Shown: positions 1 to 8,407, numbered from the stretch's first letter. The stretch: 64,000 nucleotides of DNA from Bradyrhizobium sp. CB1650 (GCF_029761915.1 NZ_CP121695.1:5423501-5487500); one strand, 5' to 3'. Notes: generated by a model from the sequence alone, not told the origin. Numbers and translations: made by a program.

Positions 1-847
1 GAGCCATGGCGCGGAGCTGAAGATCATAGGCGGTGAGGTTCTCCGGTCGCCGTCGAGCTGCCGCCACGATTTCAGTTCGCATCAATTTCGGCAGAATGGC
101 GCAGACAACCGCGGCCGTTATCTCATCCTGAAGCAGGAAAATATCGCTCAAGTCCCGTTCGTAGCTATTTGCCCAGATATGCGCGCCCGTCACCGCGTCG
201 ATCAATTGTCCCGCGACGCGGACTCTCCCCGACGCCTTGCGCACGGATCCCTCGAGGACATAGCGCACGCCAAGCCGGTGGCCGATCTCCTTGATATCGA
301 CGACTCGGCCTTTGAACGTGAAACTCGAAATTCGAGCAATGACGAACAACCACTTGAAGCGCGAAAGCGCGGTCGTGATCTCCTCGACCATTCCATCCGC
401 GAAATACTCCTGCTCGGGATCGCCGGTCATGTTCGCAAACGGCAACACGGCAATCGAGGGTTCGTCGGGCAGTGCGGGTGCAGGATCCAACACGTGCAGC
501 CGGCTGACCGAAGCCGTCGCGCTGTCGGAATTACCATCTTTTTCGCGCACCGCACCGACGAAGCGGAAGCCCTTGCGCGGCAATGTCTTGATCAAGCGCT
601 GTTGCTCTCCGCAATCGCCGATTGCGGTGCGGGCGGCATTCAGGCGGGTCGTGAGCGCCGCCTCGGACACGATGCGCCCGTTCCATATCGCGTTCATGAG
701 GTCGTCTTTGCTGACGACGCGCTCCCTGTTGCGGATCAAGTAATCGAGAATGTCGAAGACTTGTGGCGCAACGGGAACAACGGCAGCCCCGCGATGCAGC
801 TCGCGCCGATCCGTGTCGAACACGTACTCCTCGAAGAGATAGCGCAA
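1..847 (-). CDS. Winged-helix DNA-binding protein with TolB-like domain (C-terminus cut by window edge)
   Basis: Residues about 1-100 form an OmpR/CadC-type winged helix that ends in the typical motif TLPRKGFRFVG. Residues about 130-225 match the TolB-like N-terminal fold found in CadC-like regulators and adenylate-cyclase-like rhizobial proteins (SIAVLPFANM at 131-140). The frame stays open to the window edge, so at least 282 residues are present and the C-terminus is missing; TPR repeats often follow in this family. The start is a TTG at 847 with a GAGGG about nine bases upstream; no ATG precedes the winged helix in frame. The likely role is transcription control. Nothing here shows the signal or targets. 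Confidence 0.8.
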   Translation of the reverse strand, partial: MRYLFEEYVFDTDRRELHRGAAVVPVAPQVFDILDYLIRNRERVVSKDDLMNAIWNGRIVSEAALTTRLNAARTAIGDCGEQQRLIKTLPRKGFRFVGAVREKDGNSDSATASVSRLHVLDPAPALPDEPSIAVLPFANMTGDPEQEYFADGMVEEITTALSRFKWLFVIARISSFTFKGRVVDIKEIGHRLGVRYVLEGSVRKASGRVRVAGQLIDAVTGAHIWANSYERDLSDIFLLQDEITAAVVCAILPKLMRTEIVAAARRRPENLTAYDLQLRAMA

Positions 848-1007
848 ATTGCCAATCCCTCTGGGCGACCTCCGTAGAGCCGCCTTTGCACGAGCATGAA
901 GGTCAAGAATAAGCCGCCGGTAAGGAAAATGTAAGCCGTACGTCAAGCGCCTCCGGCCGAGTCCTGGCAGCCTAGGCCGGTAGATACCATGCCAAGAGAA
1001 ACAGCCG

Positions 1008-1928
1008 ATGAGCGCGATCTACAGCGGTGCGCGGATGCGGCGGTCTGCCGCATCCACACAGCAGGCTCCCAGCCTCCTTCAGCGCTTCTGGAGCGCATGG
1101 CGGGAACGCTGCAGGCGGCAGCGAGTACAAGCCGAGTTAAGTGCCCTCAGCGATAGGGAGCTCATGGATATCGGCACGAGCCGGGGCGAGATCGACTACA
1201 TCGCCTCGCAGCGTAGCATTGCGAGGCCGCATCGCCCGTCAGTCTGGCGCATTGGCGATGCACTTGTGATCCTGCTTCTCTGCAACGTGTTTAGCCTGAT
1301 TTCCGCAGATAGCGCCCGGGCTCAATGCACTGCGCAAGACGTTCTACGGAATCACCTGGCGATCAAGACTGCACCCCCGGCTCCCGGGTTGCGGACCCCG
1401 GTCGGCTCCGCTGCCGATGTTTCGGTGTGGAAGACGATCCTGATAGGGACGTTCCCGGATTCCTTCGCTCTTCGCAACGCGATGGATGCAATGGGATGCG
1501 GTGTCGGAAACTCGGCTTCGGAGATACTAGCCCGACCGGCCTTTGCTCTGAGCGACAAGAAAGCCGAAGTGCAGCTTGTTGCTGTGTCGGTCGCCGAGCT
1601 TGGATTCCGAGGCGAGACAGCGCCGCTACGGGAGATCTATGCGCGTGCACAAGAGCTCGGTTTTGCACTTGCCCCCGCCGAAGTTGCGCCGCAGCTAAGG
1701 CTCCAGTACCTGGATCAGCCAATCGGAGAGTTTCTCATGATTGGGATGGAGCCCATCAGGACATGGGCGGACGAACCGGTCCTCCTGACGGTTGCCAACG
1801 GCGGCGCAGGCCTCATCCTGATCGGCCAGGACGGCCACGGCGACGCGCAAATATCGGTGATATCCCGCTTTGTGTTCGTACAGCCCGATAAACCCGTCTC
1901 TGCGGAGGCCGCGGCGATGGTCAGGTAG
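1008..1928 (+). CDS. DUF1127 domain fused to a membrane anchor and an exported domain
   Basis: This 306-residue protein begins with a DUF1127 (YjiS-like) Arg-rich segment at about residues 25-66 (ELSALSDRELMDIGTSRGEI). A single hydrophobic stretch follows at about 82-99 (ALVILLLCNVFSLIS), then an Ala-Arg-Ala end that could be a signal-peptide cleavage site. The remaining 200 residues would lie outside the cytoplasm and are not recognised. DUF1127 proteins are usually 45-75 residues and cytoplasmic, so an extended form with a membrane segment is unusual. It is transcribed away from the upstream regulator, with about 160 bases between them. Function unknown. Confidence 0.7.
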   Translation: MSAIYSGARMRRSAASTQQAPSLLQRFWSAWRERCRRQRVQAELSALSDRELMDIGTSRGEIDYIASQRSIARPHRPSVWRIGDALVILLLCNVFSLISADSARAQCTAQDVLRNHLAIKTAPPAPGLRTPVGSAADVSVWKTILIGTFPDSFALRNAMDAMGCGVGNSASEILARPAFALSDKKAEVQLVAVSVAELGFRGETAPLREIYARAQELGFALAPAEVAPQLRLQYLDQPIGEFLMIGMEPIRTWADEPVLLTVANGGAGLILIGQDGHGDAQISVISRFVFVQPDKPVSAEAAAMVR

Positions 1929-1948
1929 TTCGCTTCAATGCTCAGGCG

Positions 1949-1978
1949 CGCCGCCACCTGCACACGCAGGCAGCGGCG
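1949..1978. terminator. Bidirectional hairpin between convergent genes
   Basis: CGCCGC (1949-1954) pairs with GCGGCG (1973-1978). After a 2x2 mismatch, CCTGC pairs with GCAGG around an ACAC loop. The hairpin lies between two convergent genes and could end transcripts from both sides, but it has no clear T-tract. Confidence 0.45.
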
Positions 1979-2005
1979 AGCCGGTCACGGTTGATGCCGT
2001 TTCCC

Positions 2006-2551
2006 TCAACTCGCCGTACCGCGCGGGTTGACGACCGTATACCCCCGCAGCGAACGCGTATGCATTCTCGTTGCGTGTCCGCCGGAGTTGGCGTCATACG
2101 CCAACCAGACATCGCCTCCGAGGTGCTGCTCGAGGACGAAGACGTGCCCGCGTCGTGCCGCAACCATTCCCGGCGCCGGCGATGTACGCGGAAAGCGCAG
2201 CCAGTTGGCCGCAAGATTCAATTCCGGCACGATGCGGCCAAACACGCGCAAGGCCGCGCCACAGCCGCAGAAGGATGAAGGACAACCGGCCGGCCTGCCG
2301 CCGACGACGCGAGTGCCGGAGACGTTCACCGCCGTAGAGGCGCTACCGGCGTCGGTCACTGTCAGTTGCGCTGAGCGGTATGCTTGTAGCGGAGACCGCG
2401 AAACCCGTTCACGGCGCGTTTGCGAATGCGAGAAGTCGCAGGGCATGGTGACATTGCATTCGACCGCTTGATGAATGCGGTAGGGCCGTGCTTCCGAGGC
2501 GATGGAGCTAACGATAACGAAGAGACACGAAGCAACAACTTGCCTAAACAT
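2006..2551 (-). CDS. Secreted small hypothetical protein
   Basis: 181 residues with an N-terminal signal peptide (hydrophobic VVASCLFVIVSSIASEA), so probably exported. The start ATG at 2551 has GGAG seven bases upstream, and an in-frame extension further upstream looks non-coding. The C-terminal half carries a segment around CGCGAALRVFGR and a second around HVFVLEQHLGGDVWLAYDA that ends with Gly/His/Arg-rich residues. This arrangement resembles small secreted rhizobial proteins of unknown function that have a conserved Cys-Gly-Cys pair. No catalytic assignment can be made from sequence alone. It converges on the DUF1127 fusion gene. Confidence 0.65.
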   Translation of the reverse strand: MFRQVVASCLFVIVSSIASEARPYRIHQAVECNVTMPCDFSHSQTRRERVSRSPLQAYRSAQLTVTDAGSASTAVNVSGTRVVGGRPAGCPSSFCGCGAALRVFGRIVPELNLAANWLRFPRTSPAPGMVAARRGHVFVLEQHLGGDVWLAYDANSGGHATRMHTRSLRGYTVVNPRGTAS

Positions 2552-2869
2552 TGCAGGACTCCGAATTGAAAGGTCCTGCCCCGGGCAATGAGAAGCCAAT
2601 AACAGTTTGGCTGAAATGGGCCTAAACGAGGGCCGAAAACGGCTGCCTTCGCGCGCCACCCTCCGAAATGATTACCTCGATGAGTACCAGCGTCCGCCTC
2701 GGCGCTTCCAGCGCCTGCGAGATACTTCGCGCCATTGTCCGAGAACAGCGCCTTGCATCGAGCCAGAGCACCTACTCCTTCGCCGTTGTCATTCGATACG
2801 CAGGCGCTATCGTGCGCAAGCGGCACAGCCGCGGCATTCATCCAGTAATTTTACACATGGGAGAATCGC
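2552..2869. other. Intergenic stretch, no gene recognised
   Basis: About 320 bases lie between two diverging small genes. Both strands contain open frames, but none has a ribosome-binding site, codon bias or a recognisable motif. It presumably carries the promoters of both neighbours. Confidence 0.4.
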
Positions 2870-3145
2870 ATGAAATTCATAACCACCTGGAGTGTCCCTC
2901 AAGGCACCTTCAATGCAGCGGTCGCCCGTTTTCTGGAAACCGGAGGCGCACCACCCGAAGGCGTCAAGATGTTGGGTCGCTGGCACGGCATGAACGGACA
3001 GGGATTTGCGATCTCTGAATCGAGTGATCCAAAAGCGATGTATCGCTGGCTCGCGCAATGGTCTGACCTGCTTCCGTTGACCGTCACACCTTGCCTCGAG
3101 GACGGCGATGCCGGCGAAGTGATGGCCTCGCTGCCCAAGCGCTGA
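2870..3145 (+). CDS. DUF3303 family protein
   Basis: 91 residues. The sequence follows the DUF3303 pattern: an opening strand (MKFITTWSVP), the central motif LGRWHGMNGQGFAISES, and a later W-L-x-x-W-S-D-L segment ending in a conserved strand. This is a ferredoxin-like, dimeric alpha/beta fold common in Bradyrhizobium with no known reaction. The ATG at 2870 follows a GGGAG element by about eight bases. The gene stands alone and is followed by a strong hairpin at 3162-3190. Family assignment is fairly secure; function is unknown. Confidence 0.8.
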   Translation: MKFITTWSVPQGTFNAAVARFLETGGAPPEGVKMLGRWHGMNGQGFAISESSDPKAMYRWLAQWSDLLPLTVTPCLEDGDAGEVMASLPKR

Positions 3146-3161
3146 ACTTCAATCCTCACGT

Positions 3162-3190
3162 CACTGCCGCCGCCAAGGCCGGCGGCAGTG
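3162..3190 (+). terminator. Hairpin downstream of the DUF3303 gene
   Basis: CACTGCCGCC (3162-3171) pairs perfectly with GGCGGCAGTG (3181-3190), starting 17 bases after the stop codon. The loop also contains GCC/GGC. No T-run follows, so it may work as a 3' stability hairpin or an imperfect terminator. Confidence 0.5.
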
Positions 3191-3535
3191 GCAAGGCGGC
3201 ACGGCTTCGCCGCGAATCCCCGCCTCGATCCGTCTGCGCAACTGGACGGCAGTCCCGCCGGTTGAGGCCGTCCGTGCCGCCTGTCACAAAACTGAAAAGC
3301 GCCTTTGTGATTCTTGCGGTTTGGCTGTCTCTTCTTCGGTTGAGAAACATTTCAAGCGCCTTGGGGCCGTCGATTGGACGCGCATCCGGCGGCCCCAACT
3401 TCACAGCCCTTGCCGTGCCGGGCTGGATCACAGGGTGGTAAGCTGATAGGCTTGCTACCATCGACAATTTCAAGCAGGCTGTTTTGGCTGTTGATTCAAT
3501 TTGTTAACGTGGGGGATTATTTCAGGAGTTACTCA
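3191..3535. other. Intergenic stretch with no recognised gene
   Basis: About 345 bases between the DUF3303 hairpin and a small gene. It contains GC-rich inverted segments around 3355-3405 but no convincing coding region. It presumably includes the promoter and 5' leader of the downstream 77-residue gene. Confidence 0.4.
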
Positions 3536-3769
3536 TTGTCATCGACCATTGAATTGATCGTTTCCGCTTATGTACGTTTGAAGAACCGGCGAGCACTGGA
3601 GGATATGCGAGAGCTACGGCGCCAATTGCTTGGAAACCTGCATTCCACTTCCAGCATCGATCCACGCAAGGCCCTGGATCTGGTTCGTGAGGACCTGCGA
3701 GTGATCGAGGAAGGGCTCGAGCAACTTCGACCGCCGCCCGGAACGCTCCCCGAGAACGAGTGGCACTAG
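3536..3769 (+). CDS. Small helical hypothetical protein
   Basis: Using the TTG at 3536, which has AGGAG seven bases upstream, the product has 77 residues. The frame is open back to 3374, but that extension has no ribosome-binding site and is not codon-biased. The sequence is mostly charged helix (KNRRALEDMRELRRQLLGNL, then DLVREDLRVIEEGLEQL), which suggests a small coiled-coil or dimerising cytoplasmic protein. No family is recognised. It converges on a small membrane-protein gene on the opposite strand. Confidence 0.55.
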   Translation: MSSTIELIVSAYVRLKNRRALEDMRELRRQLLGNLHSTSSIDPRKALDLVREDLRVIEEGLEQLRPPPGTLPENEWH

Positions 3770-3794
3770 TCGCGCTGCGGCCGCGATTCCTTGG

Positions 3795-3932
3795 CTAGCG
3801 CCCGGAAGGGCGCGGAATCTCCCATTGCTCGAGACGGTCGATCGACGCCTGCCGTTCGTGCTGGCCCAGCCAAACCGTGAGGAGAACCAGCGCGGCGGCA
3901 AGAGCGCCGATGCCGAAATACAGGTTCCTCAT
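3795..3932 (-). CDS. 45-residue single-pass membrane protein
   Basis: The product has one clear transmembrane helix (YFGIGALAAALVLLTVWLG) followed by a charged tail (QHERQASIDRLEQWEIPRP). The ATG at 3932 gives a natural short protein; the longer in-frame extension upstream lacks hydrophobic or conserved character. No strong ribosome-binding site is visible. Such short membrane proteins are frequent in Bradyrhizobium and have no known function. It lies just upstream, in the same direction, of nothing obvious, and ends 25 bases from the converging gene. Confidence 0.45.
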   Translation of the reverse strand: MRNLYFGIGALAAALVLLTVWLGQHERQASIDRLEQWEIPRPSGR

Positions 3933-4051
3933 GCGCGTTGAATGCGGAGCGCCGAAAATGGTTCCTGCATCGCGCCGTTCGCCGGGATGTTGCGGGACAA
4001 GATCGACAGTGTTCGCTTCAGATGATCTGGTAGCAGCAGCCACACGCTCAT

Positions 4052-4097
4052 CGTCGTCCCGGCCTAGCGCGCAATCGCGCACCAGGCCGGGACGACG
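4052..4097. repeat. Long intergenic palindrome (REP-like)
   Basis: A 14-base arm (CGTCGTCCCGGCCT, 4052-4065) is perfectly complemented at 4084-4097, with an inner GCGC/GCGC stem. It belongs to the same class as the other CGTC...GACG palindromes in this window, which are common between genes in Bradyrhizobium. Confidence 0.65.
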
Positions 4098-4142
4098 TTG
4101 GGGAGGTACTGTGCACAACTGCATCAACCTCGACGGCAGCGC

Positions 4143-5702
4143 TTACGGCCTGATCGTCATGTTCCCCGGTGGCCCTGGCTTGCGCAGCGGCTCGGCGAGG
4201 CGTGCGAATTCGCAGAGCAAGGACCGCGTCTTGCGGGGATCGATGATCTCCTCGACCCAGAATTTTTCGGCCGAGCGGAACGGCGAGCGCAGCTTGTTGA
4301 GGCGCTCCTCGATCTCCTTCAGCTTTGCGACCCTGTCCTCCGCCGCGTCGATGTCGGCGCGGTAGGCGGCCTCGATGCCGCCTTCGAGCGGCAGGGAGCC
4401 CCAATAGGCCGAGGGCCAGGCGTAGCGGATCGAGAAGCGGTCTGCCGGCTGGTGCACCACGCCTGCCACGCCGAAGGCGTTGCGCAGGATCACGGTGCAC
4501 CAGGGCACCGTGGTCTGGTTGACCGCGGCCATGGCGCGGACGCCGTGCCGGATGGTGGCTGCCTTCTCCGCGTCCAGGCCGATCATGAAGCCGGGGCAGT
4601 CCATGAGATAGACGATCGGCAGATGAAAGGTCTCGGCGAAATCGACCCAGCGCACCACCTTCTGACAGGCATCCGCCGTCCATGAGGCGCCGTAGTGAAA
4701 GCTGTCGCTGGCGAGCAGCAACACCGCCCTGCCCTCGAGCCGCGCAAGGCCGACGATGATCGGCTTGCCAAAATTCTTCGCGACCTCGAAGAAGGAGCCC
4801 TTGTCGACGACGGACTCGACAATGGGGCGTATCTTGTAGACCTGCTTGCGGTTGCGCGGCACCGCGCTCATCAGCGCTTCCTCGCTGCGCTCGGGATCGT
4901 CGGTGCAGGGCAAAGTCAGCGGCAGCTCGTAGACCGACGACGGCAGATAGGAGAGGAAACGGCGCGCACAGGCAAACGCCTCCTCCTCGGTCTCGACGGC
5001 GTGGTCGATCGCGCCGGCGCGGGTCTGGATGTCGGCGCCGCCGAGATCATCTTTCGACAGATCCTGTCCCAGCGCCTTCACCACCGGCGGTCCCGCAACG
5101 AACATCGCGGAGGATTTGGTCATGATGGAATAGTGGCTGGCGGCAAGGCGCGCCGCGCCAAGGCCGGCGACCGAGCCGAGGCCCAGCGCGACCACGGGCA
5201 CGCGCGACAGGTTTTCCGTCGTGAAGCGATACCAGCGCGTGGCGCCGATGCCGCCCGGCAAATTGGCCGCGCCCTTGGTCTCGATCGTCTTGACCGAGCC
5301 GCCGCCGCCGGAGCCTTCGATGATGCGGACGATCGGCAGGCGGAAGTCGTGCGCCATCTCCTCCGCCATCAGCGGCTTTGCCGAGATCGACGCATCCGCC
5401 GAGCCGCCGCGCACGGTAAAATCGTCGCCGACCACGACCACGGTGCGGCCGTCGATGCGCGCGCGGCCGAACACGCAGTTCGCCGGCGTCACATGTTTCA
5501 GCTCGCCCTTCGGGTCGTATTCGCCGATGCCGGAGACGGCACCGATTTCGTGAAAGCTGGTCCTGTCGACCAGCATGTCGATGCGCTCCCGAACGGTCAG
5601 CCGGCCCTGGTCATGCTGTCGCTTGACCTTGTCAACGCCTCCCATCTCCCGCGCGAAGGCTTCGCGCCGGGCGAGTTCGTCGAGTTCCGGCTTCCAGTTC
5701 AT
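4143..5702 (-). CDS. Acyl-CoA carboxylase, carboxyltransferase (beta) subunit
   Basis: 519 residues, a normal length for the beta subunit of propionyl/methylcrotonyl-type acyl-CoA carboxylases. It moves the carboxyl group from carboxybiotin to an acyl-CoA. Both carboxyltransferase halves are present: the N-terminal half has the acyl-CoA-binding glycine region (EGSGGGGSV) and the C-terminal half has the biotin-side motif around YLMDCPGFMIG. The true substrate cannot be read from sequence. A biotin carrier gene lies close by at 6701, but no biotin carboxylase gene is in the window. Its start overlaps the 3' end of the IclR gene by 71 bases, implying co-transcription from the IclR promoter. Confidence 0.88.
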   Translation of the reverse strand: MNWKPELDELARREAFAREMGGVDKVKRQHDQGRLTVRERIDMLVDRTSFHEIGAVSGIGEYDPKGELKHVTPANCVFGRARIDGRTVVVVGDDFTVRGGSADASISAKPLMAEEMAHDFRLPIVRIIEGSGGGGSVKTIETKGAANLPGGIGATRWYRFTTENLSRVPVVALGLGSVAGLGAARLAASHYSIMTKSSAMFVAGPPVVKALGQDLSKDDLGGADIQTRAGAIDHAVETEEEAFACARRFLSYLPSSVYELPLTLPCTDDPERSEEALMSAVPRNRKQVYKIRPIVESVVDKGSFFEVAKNFGKPIIVGLARLEGRAVLLLASDSFHYGASWTADACQKVVRWVDFAETFHLPIVYLMDCPGFMIGLDAEKAATIRHGVRAMAAVNQTTVPWCTVILRNAFGVAGVVHQPADRFSIRYAWPSAYWGSLPLEGGIEAAYRADIDAAEDRVAKLKEIEERLNKLRSPFRSAEKFWVEEIIDPRKTRSLLCEFARLAEPLRKPGPPGNMTIRP

Positions 5703-6606
5703 TCATTCCCTCCGACGTGATGGGCATGTTGTTGTTTTGGACTGCCATCGCGATCGGCTTGCGCGCGAGACGGTTGTTGAAGACATCGCCATCCGCGCCT
5801 TCGACCAGACTGCCCAGCGACCGGCCGAGCTCGACCATCAGCGGTGCGACTTCCGCATGAAGCCGCTGCTCGTCATACATCGAAGACAAGAGACCGATCG
5901 TGATGACCACGAAGGTCTGATATTGCGGCGACCAGATCGGCACCGCGAGCCCGTTGATGTGTGGGCTCCACAAGCCGCAGGCCACCACATAGCCATGCTC
6001 GCGCAGGAACTGCCGATTGGCCTCGATGCGGGGCTTCAGGATCTTCGCGGCCTCGGGGGCTTCCCGTTCCATTTCCGCAATCAAGGCATCGCCGACCTCC
6101 GGTGCGAGTGCCGCGGTGTAAGCAGCGCCCGCCGCGGTCGAGGCCATCGAGATGCGGCTGCCGGTGCCCTCATGCAGGCCAAGTGCGGCCGCCGAGCGCG
6201 CGAATTGCACATAGACGAGATGGAAGCGGTCCGGAACAACGAAGCCGACCGTGCCCGGCAGTTGATCGGCGACTTCGTGCAGCCGCTGCCGGATCATGCT
6301 GCGCAACTGGGCGCCCTTCATCATCGAGGCGCTCATCGCCACCGCGCTCGGACCGATGCGATATTTCTGATCGCGCGGCAGGTAAACGAGCTGTCCCATC
6401 CGCGTCAGTGTGTGCGTGAGCCGCGACACCGTCGATCGCGGCAGACCGCAGCGATTGGAAATCTCGAGATTGCCGAGCCGTGCCTCGTGGCCCTCGAAGC
6501 ATCGCAACACGTCGAACGCGCGCGATACCACCTGGATGACATCACCCTCACCAGCATCACCAGCGAGCACTCCTTGCCTACTCAACCGCTCCGAACGTCG
6601 TCCCAT
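5632..6606 (-). CDS. IclR-family transcription regulator
   Basis: 324 residues. An N-terminal winged helix (about residues 22-85: VVSRAFDVLRCFEGHEARLG, then GLPRSTVSRLTHTL) is followed by the IclR effector domain (about 95-275). The C-terminus is about 45 residues longer than usual and runs into the start of the carboxyltransferase gene. It is divergent from the biotin carrier gene. A perfect TTCCGC-TCT-GCGGAA palindrome sits 16 bases upstream of its start codon, so it probably controls itself, the carboxyltransferase and the carrier. The inducer is unknown; an acyl-CoA precursor acid would be a reasonable guess. Confidence 0.88.
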   Translation of the reverse strand: MGRRSERLSRQGVLAGDAGEGDVIQVVSRAFDVLRCFEGHEARLGNLEISNRCGLPRSTVSRLTHTLTRMGQLVYLPRDQKYRIGPSAVAMSASMMKGAQLRSMIRQRLHEVADQLPGTVGFVVPDRFHLVYVQFARSAAALGLHEGTGSRISMASTAAGAAYTAALAPEVGDALIAEMEREAPEAAKILKPRIEANRQFLREHGYVVACGLWSPHINGLAVPIWSPQYQTFVVITIGLLSSMYDEQRLHAEVAPLMVELGRSLGSLVEGADGDVFNNRLARKPIAMAVQNNNMPITSEGMNELEAGTRRTRPARSLRAGDGRR

Positions 6607-6621
6607 GTTCCCTCTTTTTTG

Positions 6622-6645
6622 TTCCGCTCTGCGGAATTAAATTCC
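6622..6645. promoter_or_regulatory. Putative IclR operator pair
   Basis: TTCCGC-TCT-GCGGAA (6622-6636) is a perfect inverted repeat. It overlaps a second one, GGAAT-TAA-ATTCC (6633-6645). Both lie in the 94-base space between the divergent IclR and biotin-carrier genes, where a self-regulating IclR protein would bind. Confidence 0.55.
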
Positions 6646-6700
6646 ACTTGCAGACGAAGCTACCTCAGGCATTTTGCAACGACAACAAAAAGGCGATGGC

Positions 6701-6922
6701 ATGCCAGATATTAAGATCGTCACCGAAGTTGCAGGACGCGTCTGCGCAATTCCCGTGCAGGTTGGAGGAAGCGTTGCAGATGGCGATGACGTTGCAGTCG
6801 TCGAAGCGATGAAGATGGAGATACCGGTGTCTTCGCCCGCGGCCGGCACGATCAAATCGCTTCTCGTGAAACTCGACGACGTCGTGGCCGAAGGCCAGGC
6901 CGTCGCAATCGTCGCGAGCTGA
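6701..6922 (+). CDS. Biotin carrier protein (biotinyl/lipoyl attachment domain)
   Basis: 73 residues, only the biotinyl domain: a beta-hammerhead with the biotinylation motif EAMKME, in which Lys38 would carry biotin. Single-domain carriers of 70-80 residues normally work with separate carboxylase and carboxyltransferase subunits. The carboxyltransferase at 4143-5702 is the likely partner. A start nine codons earlier is possible, but the ATG at 6701 fits the family start (MPDIKI). The gene is divergent from the IclR regulator and shares its operator region. Confidence in biotinylation is high; the full enzyme complex is inferred. Confidence 0.88.
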   Translation: MPDIKIVTEVAGRVCAIPVQVGGSVADGDDVAVVEAMKMEIPVSSPAAGTIKSLLVKLDDVVAEGQAVAIVAS

Positions 6923-7008
6923 GCGCGCATCGTCGTTCCGCGACAATCTGTCAGAGGTCTCTCGCATCGCGAGCGGCAAGTTCTTTTCGATCGGTCGCAC
7001 CACAAACT

Positions 7009-7095
7009 CGTCATGCCCGGGCTTGTCCCGGGCATCCACGCGCTTGTTTCCGCGTGAAAAGAACGTGGATGGCCGGGACAAGCCCGGCCATGACG
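7009..7095. repeat. Bradyrhizobium-type palindromic repeat
   Basis: The element starts CGTCATGCCCGGGC and ends GCCCGGCCATGACG, so its ends are near-perfect inverted copies around a loop containing a second CGCG-rich hairpin. It occupies most of the gap between the biotin carrier and the TRAP receptor gene. It is the longest-armed copy of several such elements in the window. Confidence 0.75.
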
Positions 7096-7243
7096 ACGTG
7101 GAGGCATCGTGCCCCAGCCTGCTAGTGCCAAATGCGATCGCGCTCCGCATCCGCGGTACGGCGTTGCCATCACCGATTCCCGATGACATGATTGCTGCAA
7201 GCAAGAAAGTCTCCGCAACAAGCGGAGACGATTGGAGGGAAAC

Positions 7244-8407
7244 ATGCTTCGTGGGCTGCTCATGCTCGCGCCTGCCTTGGTTGCGGGCTTTTCTTTTGCG
7301 TCTACACGCTATGCCTTGGCCGAAGACATCAAGCTGCCGCCTAGTCTGACCTTCACCGCCTATGACACCGGAACCGCCGGCTTCAACATTGCGGTCGGCG
7401 TCGGCAAGATGATGAAGGATAAATACGGCACTGACGTGCGCGTGCTGCCCGCCGGCAACGACGTCGCCCGCCTCGCGCCGCTGCGCGCCAAGCGCGCGGC
7501 CTCGGCGGCGATGGGATCGGGCACCTATTTCGCGCAGGAAGGCGTGTTCGAGTTCGGCAGCAAGGAATGGGGCCCGCAGCCGCTCCAGCTCATGCTCTCC
7601 TCCGTCGACTGCAATTGCGGCTCGCTCGGCGTTGCCGCGGATACTGGCGTGAAGCAGCTCAAGGATCTGAAGGGCAAGCGCGTCGGCTTCGTCGTCGGCT
7701 CGCCGGCGCTGAACCAGAACTCGCTCGCCGTGCTCGCCTTTGCCGGTCTCACCAAAGACGACGTCAAGGTCGTCGAGTTCGCCAGCTACGGCGCGATGTG
7801 GAAGGGCTTGATCAACAACGACACAGATGCGGCCTTCGGCACCACAATCACCGGCCCCGCCAAGGAAGCCGAGACCTCGCCGCGCGGCCTGATCTGGCCG
7901 CCGCTGCCGGCCAACGACAAGGAAGGCTGGGCGCGGATGCAGAAGGTCGGCTCCTTCTTCTTCCCGCAGCTTGCGACCTGCGGCGCCGGCATCTCGCCGG
8001 ACAAGCCGGTCGAGCTCGGCAACTACCCCTACCCGATCTTCGTCGCCTATGCTTCGCAAGCTGCCGATCAGGTCTATGCGATGACCAAGGCGATGATCGT
8101 GAACTACGACGCCTACAAGGACTCCGCGCCCGGCGCCGGCGGGCTCGCCGCCGACCGCCAGACCAAGAACTGGGTCGTTCCGGTGCATCCCGGCGCGGTC
8201 AAGGCGCTGAAGGAAGCCGGGCAATGGAGCGACGCGCAGGAGACCCACAACAACAAGCTGCTCAAGCGACAGGAGGTGTTAGCTGCCGCCTGGGCAGACT
8301 ACGGCAAGTCCAGCCCGCCATCGGACGACAAGGCGTTCCTGGACGGCTGGATGAAGGCGCGCGCGGCCGCGCTTGCCAAGGCCGCCATGCCGAATGGGTT
8401 TGACTAG
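7244..8407 (+). CDS. TAXI-family TRAP transporter solute receptor
   Basis: 387 residues with a signal peptide (LLMLAPALVAGFSFASTRYA, cleaved before EDIKLP). The mature part follows the TAXI pattern: an opening strand with TAYDTGTAGFNIAVGVGKMM, a central KGKRVGFVVGSPALNQNS loop and a C-terminal helical lobe. TAXI receptors bind small acids outside the membrane and pass them to a fused TRAP permease, here the next gene, 39 bases on. The start ATG at 7244 has GGAGG at 7235-7239. TAXI ligands are poorly known; glutamate and 2-oxoglutarate are among the few reported. The neighbouring glutaminase makes a glutamate-type ligand worth considering, but this is inference. Confidence 0.88.
   Translation: MLRGLLMLAPALVAGFSFASTRYALAEDIKLPPSLTFTAYDTGTAGFNIAVGVGKMMKDKYGTDVRVLPAGNDVARLAPLRAKRAASAAMGSGTYFAQEGVFEFGSKEWGPQPLQLMLSSVDCNCGSLGVAADTGVKQLKDLKGKRVGFVVGSPALNQNSLAVLAFAGLTKDDVKVVEFASYGAMWKGLINNDTDAAFGTTITGPAKEAETSPRGLIWPPLPANDKEGWARMQKVGSFFFPQLATCGAGISPDKPVELGNYPYPIFVAYASQAADQVYAMTKAMIVNYDAYKDSAPGAGGLAADRQTKNWVVPVHPGAVKALKEAGQWSDAQETHNNKLLKRQEVLAAAWADYGKSSPPSDDKAFLDGWMKARAAALAKAAMPNGFD

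Noticed and set aside
2362-2841. Minus-strand frame upstream of the secreted protein
   Set aside because: It overlaps the signal peptide of the 2006-2551 gene in another frame and shows no conserved motif.
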